A stretch of 5,594 bases of DNA from an uncultured Alphaproteobacteria bacterium (lineage in GTDB: Bacteria > Pseudomonadota > Alphaproteobacteria > CAKMZR01). The notes beneath the pieces are model-generated. The model saw nothing but the letters and a program-made list of their open reading frames with translations, ran no database searches and had not been told where the DNA came from. Position numbers and translations under genes: made by a program. The stretch spans positions 1 to 5,594 of the forward strand of contig CAKMZR010000112.1 in the NCBI GenBank assembly GCA_929200455.1, read 5' to 3'. This document shows, one piece after another, positions 1-5,162 of the stretch (positions are counted from its first letter, which is position 1; every line of letters starts with the position of its first letter).

Positions 1-40
1 AGAGGAAGGAGAAGTCTTAGGATTTGGGAGGGTTTTTGTT

Positions 41-1375
41 TTATTGCATAGCGGTCATGACTCCCTGTCGGGAGAGGAAGAAGAGGGTATTCTGCAGGAC
101 GAGAGGCGAGGTATCGAACATTCCGTCTAGACTGATGGAGGGCAAGAGGGAACCGTCATTTGCGTTGATTCTTAGAAGAGTTCCTTCTGTATTGAGGATA
201 TAGAAGACGCCGCCTGCGAGGAGAGGTGTGAGCCATGATTCGTGGAGGTTTTGGGAGGTTTTGAGGGGTGTTTGCCAAAAGAGGGATCCGTCATTTTTGT
301 TGAGGGCGACGAGGAGATTATTGCTGAGAACGAAGAGAGCATTTCCGGCGATCCAAGGTGTTTTGACGGAAGGAATTTCTGCTTTCCATATTCTTTTTCC
401 CGAAGAAGCGTTGAGGGCGAGTGTTGTGCCTGATGAAGAGACGGCATAGATATGTTTATTGTCGAAGACGGGATGGGCTCTGAGGTCGTCGAGTTCTTTG
501 AGTAGGCTGGAAGCTTGTTTTCTGACGAGGAAGTCGCCCCATAGGGTTTGTCCACCTTGAGCATCGAAAGCGACCAATTCGCCTGTGCTTAGGGGGTAGA
601 AGACGTGAGAGTTGGTGACGGCGGGCGTGGCGGTACCCATGAGTCTTGTGACTTGAGGTGTTCCTGTGAATCTCCAGAGGAATTGGCCATTTTCGGCTTT
701 ATAGGATCGGAGGGTATTGTCGACAAGGGCGACGAAGAGGTGGTCGCCATTGCTGACGGGGGGTGCGTGACAGGCTTGGAGTAGGGGTTGTTCCCATAGG
801 ATTTGTCCTTGAGATGTTTCGAGGGCTTGTAGGGATCCGTATCCTGTACAGATGAAGAGGATGGGTTCTGCGTGTCCTTTGAGGGTGAAGAGGGACATTC
901 CGCCTCCGAAAGCGTCGAGGTCGTGGGGAGGGACGGAGAGTTTTCTGGACCATTTTTGGTTTCCTGAGTTTTTGTTTATGGCGGTGATTCTGTAGCGTGT
1001 ATCCATGACGAAGAGAGTATTTTTGAAGGCGACGGGTTGGACGTGGAAGGGACGTCTTTTTGATCCTGCGCGTCCGATTTTTTTTGACCATAAGATTTGG
1101 AGTTTATGGAGGAACGAGGGGTGACCTATATTGTGTTGGGCGTTGCCTCCTTCGAGGTGCCATACGTTATTGAGGGAGGGTTTTGGCAGGGAGATTTTCT
1201 GTGAGGAGTTTGGAATTTCCGAGGGGGAGAAGGTTTTGAGGATGTCGATACGTTTTCCGGGGAGGGGAGGGGGTTCTTTTTCGCCGAACCAGGTATCGCT
1301 GCATCCTGAGAGGGCAAGGGCGAAGGCTATGAGGAGGGTTAGGATGAAGTTTTTGTTATGAGGGTAGGTTTTCAT
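41..1375 (-). CDS. bamB: BamB-like outer-membrane assembly lipoprotein (PQQ-type beta-propeller)
   Basis: Predicted 444-residue lipoprotein of the BamB/YfgL family, the propeller subunit of the BAM complex that helps insert beta-barrel proteins into the outer membrane from its periplasmic face. Residues 8-24 form a basic-then-hydrophobic signal ending in the lipobox L22-S-G-C25. Residue +2 is Ser, not Asp, which suggests outer-membrane sorting. A linker FGEKEPPPLPGKR (30-42) resembles alphaproteobacterial relatives. Propeller motifs of the form N/D-x-x-x-G-x-x-x-W recur at 134-142, 186-194, 226-234, 271-279, 322-330 and 359-367, with a degenerate one at 404-412 and an opening LW near 94-95, consistent with about eight blades. 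The start at 1375 is chosen because it places the signal peptide at the N-terminus and overlaps the YfgM-like gene by ATGA; the frame stays open up to 1528 but that extension is Arg/Pro-rich and buries the lipobox. No Shine-Dalgarno is visible, so coupling is likely. Another periplasmic PQQ-repeat protein is possible, but the yfgM-like neighbour argues for BamB. Confidence 0.88.
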   Translation of the reverse strand: MKTYPHNKNFILTLLIAFALALSGCSDTWFGEKEPPPLPGKRIDILKTFSPSEIPNSSQKISLPKPSLNNVWHLEGGNAQHNIGHPSFLHKLQILWSKKIGRAGSKRRPFHVQPVAFKNTLFVMDTRYRITAINKNSGNQKWSRKLSVPPHDLDAFGGGMSLFTLKGHAEPILFICTGYGSLQALETSQGQILWEQPLLQACHAPPVSNGDHLFVALVDNTLRSYKAENGQFLWRFTGTPQVTRLMGTATPAVTNSHVFYPLSTGELVAFDAQGGQTLWGDFLVRKQASSLLKELDDLRAHPVFDNKHIYAVSSSGTTLALNASSGKRIWKAEIPSVKTPWIAGNALFVLSNNLLVALNKNDGSLFWQTPLKTSQNLHESWLTPLLAGGVFYILNTEGTLLRINANDGSLLPSISLDGMFDTSPLVLQNTLFFLSRQGVMTAMQ

Positions 1376-2028
1376 GATAGGACTTTGAGCATACGTGAGG
1401 CTCTTTGTCGCAGGACTGGAGGAGCCTGGAGGTCGTCGCTTATCGTTTGGAGGTGGAGTTTGGCTGCTGAGATGTCGTTGGAAGCGACGGCGATTTCTGC
1501 GAGCCATTCGAGGGCGATATAACGCCAAGCGAGGGAACCGTGAGAGAGGGGTTGGAGGAGTTGGGTGGCTTTATTGTATTCGCCGTTTAGAGCGTGTGCT
1601 TTGCCTTTCCAAAGGATGATGAGGTTGTCGTAATAGGGAATGTCTGTGGGTGGCGTTTTGTTGAGGAGGGCGAGGAGTTTTTGGTATTCATTTTTTTTTG
1701 CGTAATGGTTTGCGAGGGTGATGGTGGAGCTTAGGGAATGGAGCGGCCATTGTGCGTATTCGGATTCGAGGAAGGTTTGGAGTTCGTTCCAATGTTCTTC
1801 GTTTGCGTCTGGTGTGTCGACGAAGTAGAGGGCTTTGAGGAGTTCGGAAGAGGCTTGATTTTGGAAGGAATGACTTTTGAAGAGCCAGTATCCGAAGGCG
1901 GCCCCGCTCAAAGTGGCGATGACGAGGGAGGTGATGATGATGAGGGCGTAGCGATTCCAGAAGGCGAGCCATTTTTCGCGTTGGATGTCTTTGTGGATGG
2001 ATTGCAGGAGGTCGTTGTCGTCGGTCAT
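1372..2028 (-). CDS. YfgM-like single-pass membrane protein with TPR-like periplasmic domain
   Basis: A 218-residue protein with a short charged cytoplasmic N-terminus (1-26), one strong transmembrane helix at about 28-50, and a C-terminal helical region. Helix pairs at about 98-123 and 134-162 look like tetratricopeptide repeats (for example KNEYQKLLALL and NGEYNKATQLL), followed by a third pair around 166-195 and the tail APPVLRQRASRML. This is the architecture of YfgM (ancillary SecYEG translocon subunit, periplasmic chaperone partner of PpiD) and of the alphaproteobacterial TPR proteins encoded directly before bamB. In enterobacteria yfgM also lies directly before bamB, which supports the assignment. 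The gene overlaps its upstream neighbour (stop at 2025-2027) and its downstream neighbour (start at 1375) by ATGA on each side. No signal peptidase site and no Shine-Dalgarno are visible. The overall fold call is secure; equivalence of function with E. coli YfgM is inferred. Confidence 0.8.
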   Translation of the reverse strand: MTDDNDLLQSIHKDIQREKWLAFWNRYALIIITSLVIATLSGAAFGYWLFKSHSFQNQASSELLKALYFVDTPDANEEHWNELQTFLESEYAQWPLHSLSSTITLANHYAKKNEYQKLLALLNKTPPTDIPYYDNLIILWKGKAHALNGEYNKATQLLQPLSHGSLAWRYIALEWLAEIAVASNDISAAKLHLQTISDDLQAPPVLRQRASRMLKVLS

Positions 2029-2615
2029 GATGAAATACTACTTTTTGATGGGGTTGGATTTTTCCATTTTATGGAACAGCCTATGGAAGGTTTTTGTTTT
2101 TTGGTTATAGGTTTTTTTTCGGCGATGGCGATTATGGCTTGAGAGAGGTCTTGGTATTCGTGGGGGGGTGCGGTGTGACCTGGTCGAGATTCGTTGAATT
2201 GTCCGCGGTATTTGAGGGTGAGTTGGTGGTCGAAGCCGAAAAAGTCTGGAGTGCATACGGCGTGGAAGGCGCGTGCGACATTTTGTGATTCGTCGAAGAG
2301 GTAGGGGAAGGAGAAGTTATATTTTTCTGCGAAGGGAGCCATATGTTCGAAAGCGTCGTCTGGGTAGGTTGTGCCGTCGTTGGACATAATGGCGATGGCA
2401 CGGATTCCGCTATGATTTTGGAGTTTTTTTATTTGTGCGACGAGGGGTTCTATGATGGCCAAGACGTAGGGGCAATGGTGGCAGATGAACATGATGATGG
2501 TGGCATGTGAACCTTTGAGGTGTTCGAGGGAGGAAGGGCGTCCCCAAGCGTCGGGTAGGGAGAAGGGAGGAGCTTTGTATTCGGGGTTGTGCGGGGGTGT
2601 AGAGAGGAGAGACAT
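2025..2615 (-). CDS. Thioredoxin-fold, peroxiredoxin-like protein with CxxC (CHHC) site
   Basis: A 196-residue thioredoxin-fold protein of the AhpC/TSA-related 'PRX-like' group, proteins that resemble peroxiredoxins but carry a CxxC. The N-terminal APPFSLPDAWG (15-25) is the usual beta-strand entry of the family. The active-site strand is MFICHHCPYV (42-51) with C45 and C48; CPYV after the second Cys is characteristic. VCTPDFFGFD (120-129, C121) and the C-terminal PSIGCSIKW (176-184, C180) are further conserved family motifs. No signal peptide or membrane helix is seen, so the protein is probably cytoplasmic. It is likely a thiol reductase or peroxidase, but members of this group are mostly uncharacterised and I do not assign a substrate. 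Its stop overlaps the start of the YfgM-like gene by ATGA, so all three genes to 41 are probably translated from one message. No Shine-Dalgarno precedes the ATG; three TTAACCAC copies lie just upstream. Confidence 0.85.
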   Translation of the reverse strand: MSLLSTPPHNPEYKAPPFSLPDAWGRPSSLEHLKGSHATIIMFICHHCPYVLAIIEPLVAQIKKLQNHSGIRAIAIMSNDGTTYPDDAFEHMAPFAEKYNFSFPYLFDESQNVARAFHAVCTPDFFGFDHQLTLKYRGQFNESRPGHTAPPHEYQDLSQAIIAIAEKKPITKKQKPSIGCSIKWKNPTPSKSSISS

Positions 2616-2631
2616 GGTATGGACGGTGTAT

Positions 2632-2691
2632 GTGGTTAATGACTGGGGTGGTTAATGAAACGTGTGTGGTTAAAAAATGTGTGTGGGATAA
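2632..2691 (-). repeat. Degenerate ~17-base direct repeats containing TTAACCAC
   Basis: On the minus strand the octamer TTAACCAC occurs three times (complements of 2632-2639, 2648-2655 and 2666-2673), spaced 16 and 18 bases. A fourth, weaker unit (complement of 2684-2691, TTATCCCA) follows at about 17 bases. The array ends 17 bases before the start codon of the thioredoxin-like gene. It could be an iterated regulator site in the leader or promoter of that operon, or just slippage-derived low-complexity DNA; only the repetition itself is directly seen. Confidence 0.5.
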
Positions 2692-2751
2692 ACGGACGAG
2701 GGCAAAAGAAAAAGAGGTGTGAAGACAGAGGGTTTATGCGAGGCTTTGGGG

Positions 2752-3165
2752 TCAGTTGTTTTGGGGCTCAAAGAGGAGAGCGGCGGAGTTTATGCAGTAG
2801 CGAAGACCTGTAGGTTTTGGACCGTCATTGAAGAGGTGGCCAAGATGGGCATGACAGCGTGCACAAAGGACTTCCGTGCGTTTCATGAAGAGGGAATTGT
2901 CTTTCCGCTCAAGGATATTTTGGTCTTGAAAGGTTTGGTGAAAACTCGGCCATCCTGTGCCGGAGTCGAATTTGTGGGCACTTTTGAAAAGGGGGGTTTG
3001 ACAACAAACGCAAAGGTAATTGCCTTTTTCTTTATGATCCCAGTAAGCATTTTGGAAGGGTTTTTCGGTTCCTGCCTTCCGTGTGACGCGGTATTGTTCT
3101 GGTGTGAGACGTTTTTTCCATGTGCTGTCTTCTTCTGTGACGAGAGGGGGAGGGAGTGAAGCCAT
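2752..3165 (-). CDS. msrB: Peptide-methionine (R)-S-oxide reductase MsrB
   Basis: A 137-residue full-length MsrB, which reduces the R form of methionine sulfoxide in proteins using thioredoxin. The start gives a typical N-terminus leading into WKKRLTPEQYRVTRKAGTE (16-34), the family entry motif. Zinc-binding pairs are C52-V-C-C55 and C101-A-R-C104, followed by HAHLGHLFNDGP (105-116). The catalytic cysteine is C124 in RYCINSAAL. The substrate-pocket motif is SGTGWPSF (68-75). In E. coli MsrB the equivalent motif reads SGCGWPSF, where the Cys is the resolving residue; here it is Thr70, so another thiol (C54 is the only Cys not assigned to zinc or catalysis) or direct reduction by thioredoxin must be used. 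No signal peptide, so cytoplasmic. It lies 136 bases upstream of the thioredoxin-like gene on the same strand, a plausible functional partner, though the gap leaves open whether they are cotranscribed. No good Shine-Dalgarno. Confidence 0.95.
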   Translation of the reverse strand: MASLPPPLVTEEDSTWKKRLTPEQYRVTRKAGTEKPFQNAYWDHKEKGNYLCVCCQTPLFKSAHKFDSGTGWPSFHQTFQDQNILERKDNSLFMKRTEVLCARCHAHLGHLFNDGPKPTGLRYCINSAALLFEPQNN

Positions 3166-3225
3166 GATGTGAAACTTTCTAAGGGGTTTTGGGGGTGAGT
3201 TGCTTTGTGGAATGTCGTTTGGTGT

Positions 3226-3270
3226 GAGGCGTTCTGGGGCGGGGCGTTCTGGGTCGGAGCGTTTAGGGGC
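3226..3270. repeat. Three imperfect tandem 15-base units upstream of msrB
   Basis: Three abutting 15-base units are visible at 3226-3240 (gaggcgttctggggc), 3241-3255 (ggggcgttctgggtc) and 3256-3270 (ggagcgtttaggggc), with the core GCGTT in all three. The stretch 3211-3225 may be a more decayed unit. The array sits 60-105 bases before the msrB start, in a 258-base spacer (3166-3423) that has no ATG on the minus strand and no coding pattern I can recognise. No repeat family is recognised. Confidence 0.55.
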
Positions 3271-3400
3271 CAGTTATTGAAATATTGAGCTTTGGGTTTT
3301 GGCGACGGGTGTTTCTGTGTTCTGGATTTATGATTTTTTGAATGAAGTTGGAAGCTTGGGTCTTGGTAAGCTTGTGATTTGAAAGTTTTGTTTCTGAAGG

Positions 3401-3433
3401 TTGGAATGAAGTTCCAAGGCTTTTTAGGAAGCC
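3401..3433 (-). other. Two abutting short hairpins at the end of the hydrolase gene
   Basis: Two inverted repeats lie back to back. One has stem TTGGAA/TTCCAA (3401-3406 with 3412-3417, 5-base loop) in the spacer. The other has stem GGCTT/AAGCC (3418-3422 with 3429-3433, 6-base loop) and spans the hydrolase stop codon. They could slow or end transcription of the hydrolase or protect the 3' end of its message. Neither is followed by a T run on the minus strand, so I do not call an intrinsic terminator. Confidence 0.3.
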
Positions 3434-4074
3434 ACGGAAGAGATATTTTGGATATTATGCCAGATTTCTGTTTTTATGTCATCTGTATGATTCTTGAAAT
3501 AGTGATCGGCATTGTCAAGACAGCATGTGGTGATGTTATTATTTTTTGGTCCTTTGAGGTGGCGAATGAAGTCTTCCATATTTTTGGAAGGTGTGAGCTG
3601 GTCTTTTCCGCCGTAGATGACGAGTCCTGGATTGGGGCAAGGAGCGAGGAAATTGAAATCGAACATGGTGATGGGAGGAGCGATGATGATGAATTGGGAG
3701 ATATCGGGTCTTCGCATGAGGAGTTGCATGCCTATCCAGGCTCCGAAGGAGTAGCCGACGATGATATGAGGACCGCTAATGGAGGGATTGTGAATGCTCA
3801 TCCAGTTGAGAGCGGCGGCGGCATCGGAGAGGTCATCGCTTCCTTTTCCGTGTTCGCCTTCTGATCGTCCGACTCCGCGAAAATTGAATCGCATGACGGC
3901 ATAATTTGCGGACTTGAAGGCCTGATAGGCGGCATGGACGATTTTGTTGTTCATGGTACCGCCATAGAGGGGATGAGGATGCAAGATGAGGGCTTTTCCT
4001 ACGGGAGTGTTTTGAGAAGGGGCGTCATAGTGGCCTTCAAGTCGACCGGCGATGCCGTTAAAGAAAATTTTCAT
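3424..4074 (-). CDS. Alpha/beta hydrolase (small COG2945-like type)
   Basis: A 216-residue cytoplasmic alpha/beta hydrolase. The N-terminal ILHPHPLYGGTMNNKIV (30-46) is a family hallmark, with HPHP supplying the oxyanion region. RFNFRGVGRSEG (62-73) is the next conserved loop. The nucleophile elbow is G-Y-S109-F-G, the acid is probably D158 in YGGKDQLTP, and the base is H191 in ADHYF, giving a complete Ser-Asp-His triad. The length matches the compact, lid-less members of the family. The substrate cannot be read from the sequence; relatives are annotated as esterases or dienelactone-hydrolase-like enzymes. The start is supported by AAGGA six bases upstream. It is the first minus-strand gene after the divergent spacer and may start a transcript of its own; a 258-base gap separates it from msrB, so cotranscription is uncertain. 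Confidence 0.9.
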   Translation of the reverse strand: MKIFFNGIAGRLEGHYDAPSQNTPVGKALILHPHPLYGGTMNNKIVHAAYQAFKSANYAVMRFNFRGVGRSEGEHGKGSDDLSDAAAALNWMSIHNPSISGPHIIVGYSFGAWIGMQLLMRRPDISQFIIIAPPITMFDFNFLAPCPNPGLVIYGGKDQLTPSKNMEDFIRHLKGPKNNNITTCCLDNADHYFKNHTDDIKTEIWHNIQNISSVAS

Positions 4075-4080
4075 AAAAAG

Positions 4081-4085
4081 TCCTT
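4081..4085 (-). promoter_or_regulatory. Ribosome binding site of the alpha/beta hydrolase
   Basis: On the minus strand AAGGA is followed by the six-base spacer CTTTTT and then ATG at 4074-4072. It is the only clear Shine-Dalgarno I find before a minus-strand gene in this window and it supports the chosen start. Confidence 0.7.
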
Positions 4086-4216
4086 ACTGTAAAGTCAAAA
4101 GACCGTCAGGAAGGGAACGGTACATCTGTCTTTGAATGGAAAGAGCGGGTGGAAAGAGAGAGCGAAAAGGATCTCGAAGTTTTATTTTTTTGAAGACTTT
4201 GACCTTTTTCTGTAGG

Positions 4217-4246
4217 TTGTGAAAGGTTTTGTCTCTTAGATATATT
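4217..4246 (+). promoter_or_regulatory. Possible sigma70-type promoter for cysE-polA
   Basis: TTGTGA (4217-4222) and TATATT (4241-4246) are separated by 18 bases and match the -35 and -10 consensus at four and five of six positions respectively. It would give a leader of roughly 180 bases before cysE. On the other strand, TTGATT (complement of 4266-4271) lies 17 bases from TAAATA (complement of 4243-4248), a poorer match that could serve the hydrolase. AT-rich sequence yields such matches by chance, so this is tentative. Confidence 0.3.
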
Positions 4247-4288
4247 TATGTCTTATGTGAGGAAAAATCAAGGCAAAGAGGAGAAAAA

Positions 4289-4327
4289 GGGGATAAGGGT
4301 TTTTGGAGGTAGGTAGGGATTAAGGGG
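4289..4327 (+). other. G-run cluster in the cysE leader (possible non-canonical G-quadruplex)
   Basis: Four G runs occur in order: GGGG (4289-4292), GGG (4297-4299), GGG (4316-4318) and GGGG (4324-4327). The gaps are 4, 16 and 5 bases. The long middle gap, which itself carries three GG pairs, makes it a non-canonical candidate. It lies inside a general G-rich, C-poor leader and so may be only a by-product of base composition. Confidence 0.3.
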
Positions 4328-4416
4328 AAGAAGCGTGTTGCGTTGGGTAAGGAAAGGAGGGTAATGTATCAGGTTTTGGTGAGGGGTGTTTTGAGGCATT
4401 GATAGGTTTTGGTGGG

Positions 4417-4424
4417 AGAGAGGA
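4417..4424 (+). promoter_or_regulatory. Probable ribosome binding site of cysE
   Basis: AGAGAGGA ends 12 bases before the ATG at 4437, a somewhat long spacing; a second purine run, AGGG, touches the start codon too closely to act. Because the leader is purine-rich throughout, such motifs are expected by chance. The start itself is firm: reading upstream in frame, a stop (4392-4394) comes before any ATG, GTG or TTG. Confidence 0.4.
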
Positions 4425-4436
4425 AAGTGTGTAGGG

Positions 4437-5162
4437 ATGTGGAGATTGATAAGAGGAGCGTGTGATGCGGCGATGGAGAGGGATCCTGCGGCGCGTTCTC
4501 GTTTGGAGGTATTGCTATGTTACCCTTCTGTGTGGGCGATAGTCTTTCATAGGATTTCGCATTGGTTTTGGGTACGGGGTTGGTGTTTGTGGGGACGCTG
4601 GTTGTCGCAGGTGGCTCGTTTTTTTACGGGCATAGAGATACACCCTGGAGCGCGTGTGGGTCGAGGAGTTTTTATAGATCATGGTATGGGTGTGGTGATA
4701 GGAGAGACGGCGATTTTGGGCGATGATGTGACCTTATATCAGGGGGTGACCTTGGGAGGTGTGATGCCGGCTGTGGATTCGGCGTTGCAGCGTTCTGTGA
4801 AGCGACATCCTACATTAGGCAAGGGTGTGATTGTGGGTTCTGGAGCACAAATTTTGGGAGATATTGAGATAGGATCGTATGCGAAAGTGGGAGCGAATGC
4901 GGTGGTGACGAAGCCGGTGGCGTCGGGAGCAGTGGTGGTGGGAAATCCTGCCCAAGAGGTGAAGAGGGAGGTTTCTGTGGATTCGGCGGAGGGTTTGGGG
5001 GGTCGTGAAGAAAGTTTTGTGCCGTATGGTCATGTGAAGGACTGTGCGTCTCATCATGATATTTTTGAGCGTATGGAGAGATGGGAAAAGCGTATGGAGG
5101 TTTTAGAGAAAGCGTATAAGGAAAGCGCGAGGAAGGGGGAGGGAGAGGAGGTGGATTCATGA
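4437..5162 (+). CDS. cysE: Serine O-acetyltransferase CysE (short type)
   Basis: A 241-residue serine acetyltransferase, which makes O-acetylserine from serine and acetyl-CoA as the committed step to cysteine in the cytoplasm. The helical N-terminus is the short form, with RDPAARSRLEVLLCYPSVWA (15-34) and HRISHWFW (38-45). The left-handed beta-helix of hexapeptide repeats runs from about 65 to 172 and includes GIEIHPGARVGRGVFIDHGM (65-84), VIGETAILGDDVTLYQGVTL (87-106), KRHPTLG (122-128) and GNPAQEV (169-175). H82 and H124 correspond to the active-site histidines H158 and H193 of E. coli CysE; E67 replaces the usual Asp of the IHPGA motif, as in Bacillus-type enzymes. The loop between TLGG and RHP is long (14 residues, 109-122). 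The C-terminal 60 residues are charged, with a likely coiled coil at about 205-235, and lack the classic Ile-ended tail that binds cysteine synthase. It overlaps polA by ATGA. Confidence 0.94.
   Translation: MWRLIRGACDAAMERDPAARSRLEVLLCYPSVWAIVFHRISHWFWVRGWCLWGRWLSQVARFFTGIEIHPGARVGRGVFIDHGMGVVIGETAILGDDVTLYQGVTLGGVMPAVDSALQRSVKRHPTLGKGVIVGSGAQILGDIEIGSYAKVGANAVVTKPVASGAVVVGNPAQEVKREVSVDSAEGLGGREESFVPYGHVKDCASHHDIFERMERWEKRMEVLEKAYKESARKGEGEEVDS
5146..5153 (+). promoter_or_regulatory. Strong Shine-Dalgarno of polA inside the end of cysE
   Basis: AGGAGGTG at 5146-5153 is a perfect match to the anti-Shine-Dalgarno of 16S rRNA and lies five bases before the ATG at 5159 (seven counting from AGGAGG). 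It encodes part of the GEGEEVDS tail of CysE, so the tail may be shaped by this signal. It indicates that polA can be initiated efficiently in addition to any coupling from cysE. Confidence 0.8.

Larger units (their letters stand above)
4075..4436. other. Divergent intergenic region between the hydrolase gene and cysE
   Basis: This 362-base spacer has no recognisable gene on either strand. Next to the hydrolase it holds that gene's ribosome binding site and a weak inverted repeat ACCGT/ACGGT (4102-4106 with 4117-4121). The middle (about 4170-4270) is AT-rich, with T runs and the block TAGATATATTTAT at 4237-4249, the best place for promoters in both directions. The last 180 bases before cysE are almost devoid of C and full of GG and GGG runs. 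It must contain the start signals for cysE-polA and probably for the hydrolase. Confidence 0.7.

Noticed and set aside
1..40. Possible start of der (the GTPase gene that follows bamB in E. coli).
   Set aside because: No ATG, GTG or TTG is present on the minus strand in these 40 bases, and no coding pattern is readable; any such gene begins outside the window.
699..1091. A 130-codon minus-strand frame within bamB, rich in Arg and Pro.
   Set aside because: It overlaps a well-supported gene in another frame and has the basic low-complexity composition of an out-of-frame reading of skewed DNA.
1376..1528. An N-terminal extension of the BamB-like protein by 51 residues, since the frame is open to an ATG at 1528.
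   Set aside because: It is Arg/Pro/Ser-rich, lies wholly inside the YfgM-like gene and would bury the signal peptide and lipobox. The start at 1375 gives a normal lipoprotein and an ATGA overlap.
2719..3159. A 146-codon plus-strand frame opposite msrB.
   Set aside because: MsrB motifs are unambiguous on the other strand; the antisense frame arises because the plus strand is poor in stop-forming patterns in that phase.
3166..3423. Remnant gene in the spacer between the hydrolase and msrB.
   Set aside because: The minus strand has no ATG here and neither strand shows a recognisable protein motif; only short repeats are seen.
3379..3864. A 161-codon plus-strand frame opposite the hydrolase.
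   Set aside because: The hydrolase has a full catalytic triad and a ribosome binding site; the antisense protein shows no known motif.
4102..4121. Hairpin ACCGT/ACGGT in the divergent spacer as a terminator or operator.
   Set aside because: Five base pairs with a ten-base loop and no following T run; too weak to call.
4176..4192. T-rich run GTTTTATTTTTTTG as an intrinsic terminator on the plus strand.
   Set aside because: The flanking GAAG copies are direct, not inverted, so no stem precedes the T run, and no plus-strand gene lies upstream.
4810..5160. A 116-codon minus-strand frame opposite the 3' part of cysE.
   Set aside because: The product is Pro/Ser/His-rich low complexity, the mirror of G-rich coding DNA, and cysE is certain.
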